Shown here: piece by piece, positions 4,900 to 7,083 of the stretch
Layout: the number at the start of each line of letters is the position of its first letter
How positions within the stretch are numbered: the stretch's first letter is position 1
The notes under the pieces: model-generated
Told to the model about the DNA's origin: nothing
Database searches by the model: none
What the model saw: the letters and a program-made list of their open reading frames with translations, nothing else
Translations under genes and position numbers: made by a program
From: Dehalococcoidia bacterium
GTDB taxonomy: Bacteria; Chloroflexota; Dehalococcoidia; Tepidiformales; Tepidiformaceae
Direction of reading: 5' to 3'
Assembly (NCBI GenBank): GCA_023228745.1
Contig: JALOAP010000150.1
Coordinates: forward strand, 1-7,083
Length of the DNA: 7,083 nt

Positions 4900-7083
4900 C
4901 TACTCGTAGCGCAACGCCTCCGCGACGGGCACCCTGGACGCCTGCCGCGCGGGCAGGAACGTCATGAGCATCGAGGCACCGAAGGCCACGGCGCAGACGA
5001 TGGCCAGGTTGAGCCACGGCACAATAAACGTGGCACCCTTCGATTCCTCACCCATTTCGCCCGACGTGAAGAGCACAAAGGCCAGCGACAGGCCGAGCGT
5101 GAGCCCGAGGATGATGCCCGAGAGGGCGATGAACCCGGATTCGAAGAGGAAGCTCAGAGCGACCATGCCGCGCTGATAGCCGATGGCGCGCAGCATGCCG
5201 ATCTGCTGGCGGCGTTCGACCACCGAGCGGGAGGCCACGACGGCGAGGGCTGCGATACCGACAATCAGGCCGAGACCCATGAAGCCCTGGAAGACGAGCA
5301 GGAAGCCATTCTGGAGGGCCTGTTGTTCGTCGAGCAGCTTCTGCAGCGACTCCGCCGAAACCTGCACGAGGCCGGCTTCTACCTGCTTGGCGTAGTCTTC
5401 GGCGTCGGTGCCGTCGGCGAGCGCCAGGTAGAAGACTTGACCGCGTGCGGCCGGGAAGGTCTCGCTAACCGTCGACATGCCAGTGATCAGGCCGGCGTTG
5501 CTTCCAAACTGCTGGCCGAGGGCAAGGAACACTTCGGCGGATTCCTTCATCATCCCGATCACCGTGACGGTCGTGACCTGGTCCGTGCCGGGGTCGCGCA
5601 CGCGCAGCGTGAACGGGTCGAAGCCATCCTGGATCGGGTCGAGCTTGAGCAGGTCGCCCATGGGTGGCCCGAAGGGGTCCGGGGGCGCGGTGAGAGATGC
5701 AGGGATGACCGCGAGATGCGGGTCGTTCGCAAGGGCCGCCCACACTTCCGCCGTGGAGCCGTAGCCCTTCGCCAGGTACTTCATCTCGATCGCATTGGAT
5801 TGGAGGAACCCCTGGTCAGCGCCCACCACCGGATAGCGGCTGAACTCGGGGATCTCCCCATCCACTTCCTTCTGGTCGCGGTTCTCAACCTCAGCCTCGA
5901 AGGAGTAGGCGATGCGGAGCTCACCATGAGCCGTGATGGGGCTGGTGTCGACTCCAGCCTGTTCCATCGTCTGGTCAAAGTCATCCACGAGGTTATTCCC
6001 GTTGACGGAAAGCGCGACGTCATAGCCACCGCGCGTCTCGTCGTTCAGGAAGATGGCAGCGAAGTTGGTGTTCATCGTGGCCATCACGACGAGGGAGAAC
6101 ATGATCAAGCCGATCATGATCATCGTCATGCCAGTCCGGAAGCGCGCGGAGAGCGGATAGGCGACGCCGGTGCGGATCGCGGGAAGGATACGCCCGAAGC
6201 GCGAGCCGGCCGCGGCGATTGCCGGGAGGATGATGTCGGCGTTATAGACGACGATGAAGACTGCGGCGGTAACCATCACCATGCCGCTCAGGAAGAACAT
6301 CTCGATGTCGCCGTCGAGGTTGCCGACCACTTTTTCGTAGACGCTGCTCGGCAGGTACCAGAGCAGCAACAGCAGCGCACTCGTTACCGTGAAGGAGAGC
6401 CGCTCGGCGATGCCGAAGTAGCGCAGCGTCACGGCAGCGAACAGGAACAGCAACGACACGCCGAGGAAGAAGAAGAACGCGCTGTCGAGATCGAGGCCGG
6501 CGTACGTCATCGCGCCGCCGGCGATGGCTGCCGCGAAGGCGATGCCCGTACTCCAGCTCACACGCGCCTGGGGGTTTTGCAGCAAGGCCACGATGAAACC
6601 CATCGGCGGAATGGCGATTCCCGCGATGCCAACCCAGAGGGGCAGTCCCGCCGGCTTGCGCTCGCGCACCACGCGGACCAGGAAGAGGGCGATGAAGTAC
6701 CAGGGGAGGATGAAGAGCCACCCAATGACCGGGATCGCCAGGCCGAGGATCCAGGGCCACTTGGGCGGCCCTTCGTCGGTGCGAAGCTCACGGGGCTGGG
6801 CGATGTTCGAACCGCAAAGGACATAGAACCACGGCGCAACCAACCCGATGAGTATGAGCGGCACACCGAGCAGGAAACCAATTGGCCCGAGCAGGAAGAG
6901 GGAGAGGCCAACGGGTACACCGAGCGCGAGGATCCCGTTGAGAGCCGCACGCACGTACCCTCTCCACGTCGCCATCTCGGGGTTGATGGGCCGGGTCTCC
7001 GGCAGGTCGCGGATGGCTGCGGTGATGTTGAGGCGGCTGGCGCGCCAGGAAGAAACGAAGATGACGATGAAGGTCGATGACGC
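4900..7083 (-). CDS. Large FtsX/MacB-type ABC transporter permease, C-terminal 727 residues (start beyond right edge)
   Basis: The minus-strand frame is open to the right edge. An ATG at 6975 could be mistaken for the start, but the 36 codons before it read IFVSSWRASRLNITAAIRDL, typical coding sequence at the end of a first FtsX module, so the gene begins outside. Layout in visible numbering: end of FtsX module 1 (1-30); a hydrophobic block of about eight helices (about 45-285); a helix (about 318-341) opening module 2; a large extracytoplasmic domain (about 342-595); three final helices (about 598-618, 641-673, 691-711) with the FtsX signature ERRQQIGMLRAIGYQRG (588-604) and a C-terminal ARQASRVPVAEALRYE. 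Such permeases pair with a LolD/MacB-like ATPase and move lipids, peptides or cell-wall signals across or out of the membrane rather than importing solutes. No ATPase gene is in the window. It converges on the isomerase gene. Confidence 0.92.
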   Translation of the reverse strand, partial: ASSTFIVIFVSSWRASRLNITAAIRDLPETRPINPEMATWRGYVRAALNGILALGVPVGLSLFLLGPIGFLLGVPLILIGLVAPWFYVLCGSNIAQPRELRTDEGPPKWPWILGLAIPVIGWLFILPWYFIALFLVRVVRERKPAGLPLWVGIAGIAIPPMGFIVALLQNPQARVSWSTGIAFAAAIAGGAMTYAGLDLDSAFFFFLGVSLLFLFAAVTLRYFGIAERLSFTVTSALLLLLWYLPSSVYEKVVGNLDGDIEMFFLSGMVMVTAAVFIVVYNADIILPAIAAAGSRFGRILPAIRTGVAYPLSARFRTGMTMIMIGLIMFSLVVMATMNTNFAAIFLNDETRGGYDVALSVNGNNLVDDFDQTMEQAGVDTSPITAHGELRIAYSFEAEVENRDQKEVDGEIPEFSRYPVVGADQGFLQSNAIEMKYLAKGYGSTAEVWAALANDPHLAVIPASLTAPPDPFGPPMGDLLKLDPIQDGFDPFTLRVRDPGTDQVTTVTVIGMMKESAEVFLALGQQFGSNAGLITGMSTVSETFPAARGQVFYLALADGTDAEDYAKQVEAGLVQVSAESLQKLLDEQQALQNGFLLVFQGFMGLGLIVGIAALAVVASRSVVERRQQIGMLRAIGYQRGMVALSFLFESGFIALSGIILGLTLGLSLAFVLFTSGEMGEESKGATFIVPWLNLAIVCAVAFGASMLMTFLPARQASRVPVAEALRYE

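Noticed and set aside
4900..6975. Treating the permease as complete from the ATG at 6975
   Set aside because: The in-frame codons upstream of that ATG are clearly coding and reach the window edge, so this ATG is an internal methionine.
5323..7080. A 585-codon open frame on the plus strand opposite the permease gene
   Set aside because: Its product is a low-complexity mix of His, Arg, Glu, Asp and Gly with no domain, whereas the minus strand encodes clear membrane helices and FtsX motifs. Such long mirror frames are common opposite GC-rich genes.
1..7083. CRISPR array, tRNA, rRNA, transposase or prophage signatures
   Set aside because: No repeated spacer pattern, cloverleaf, rRNA-like sequence or transposase motif was found on reading either strand; nearly all of the window is accounted for by the listed genes.

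Overview
The window is GC-rich, tightly packed bacterial DNA from a free-living organism that makes isoprenoids by the MEP pathway. The style of the genes fits a high-GC Chloroflexota (Dehalococcoidia-like) genome: an FtsX-type permease with an SSWRASRLN...RDLPE segment, a fused-type proline dehydrogenase, many GTG starts and short gaps. The taxon is an inference from recalled family resemblance, not a search result.

Layout. (1) Positions 1-230, minus strand: the N-terminal 76 residues of a gene running off the left edge, probably a PutA-like bifunctional proline dehydrogenase. (2) A 114-bp divergent gap (231-344). (3) Plus strand, 345-3016: ispC (DXP reductoisomerase), an RseP-type site-2 protease whose GTG start overlaps the ispC stop, and a small three-helix membrane protein 9 bp further on; these look like one operon. 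(4) Plus strand, 3091-4893: an isocitrate lyase/PEP mutase-family gene broken in this sequence by one extra base in a run of seven C, then a sugar-phosphate isomerase/epimerase-like TIM-barrel gene. (5) Minus strand, 4900-7083: the C-terminal 727 residues of a large FtsX/MacB-type ABC permease whose start lies beyond the right edge. It converges on the isomerase gene with only 6 bp between the two stop codons.

How the genes fit together. ispC and rseP are a classic bacterial neighbour pair, but here the usual uppS and cdsA genes are not upstream; a divergent catabolic gene sits there instead. The two TIM-barrel enzymes may form a small catabolic unit, but their substrates cannot be read from sequence. 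The permease needs an ATPase partner that is not in the window. No rRNA, tRNA, CRISPR array, insertion sequence or convincing terminator was seen. There is no clear sign of a new defence or mobile system. The most useful observations are the repairable frameshift, the two edge-truncated genes, the enlarged central membrane block of the permease, a possible leaderless start for ispC and a 30-bp-phased direct repeat before the lyase gene.
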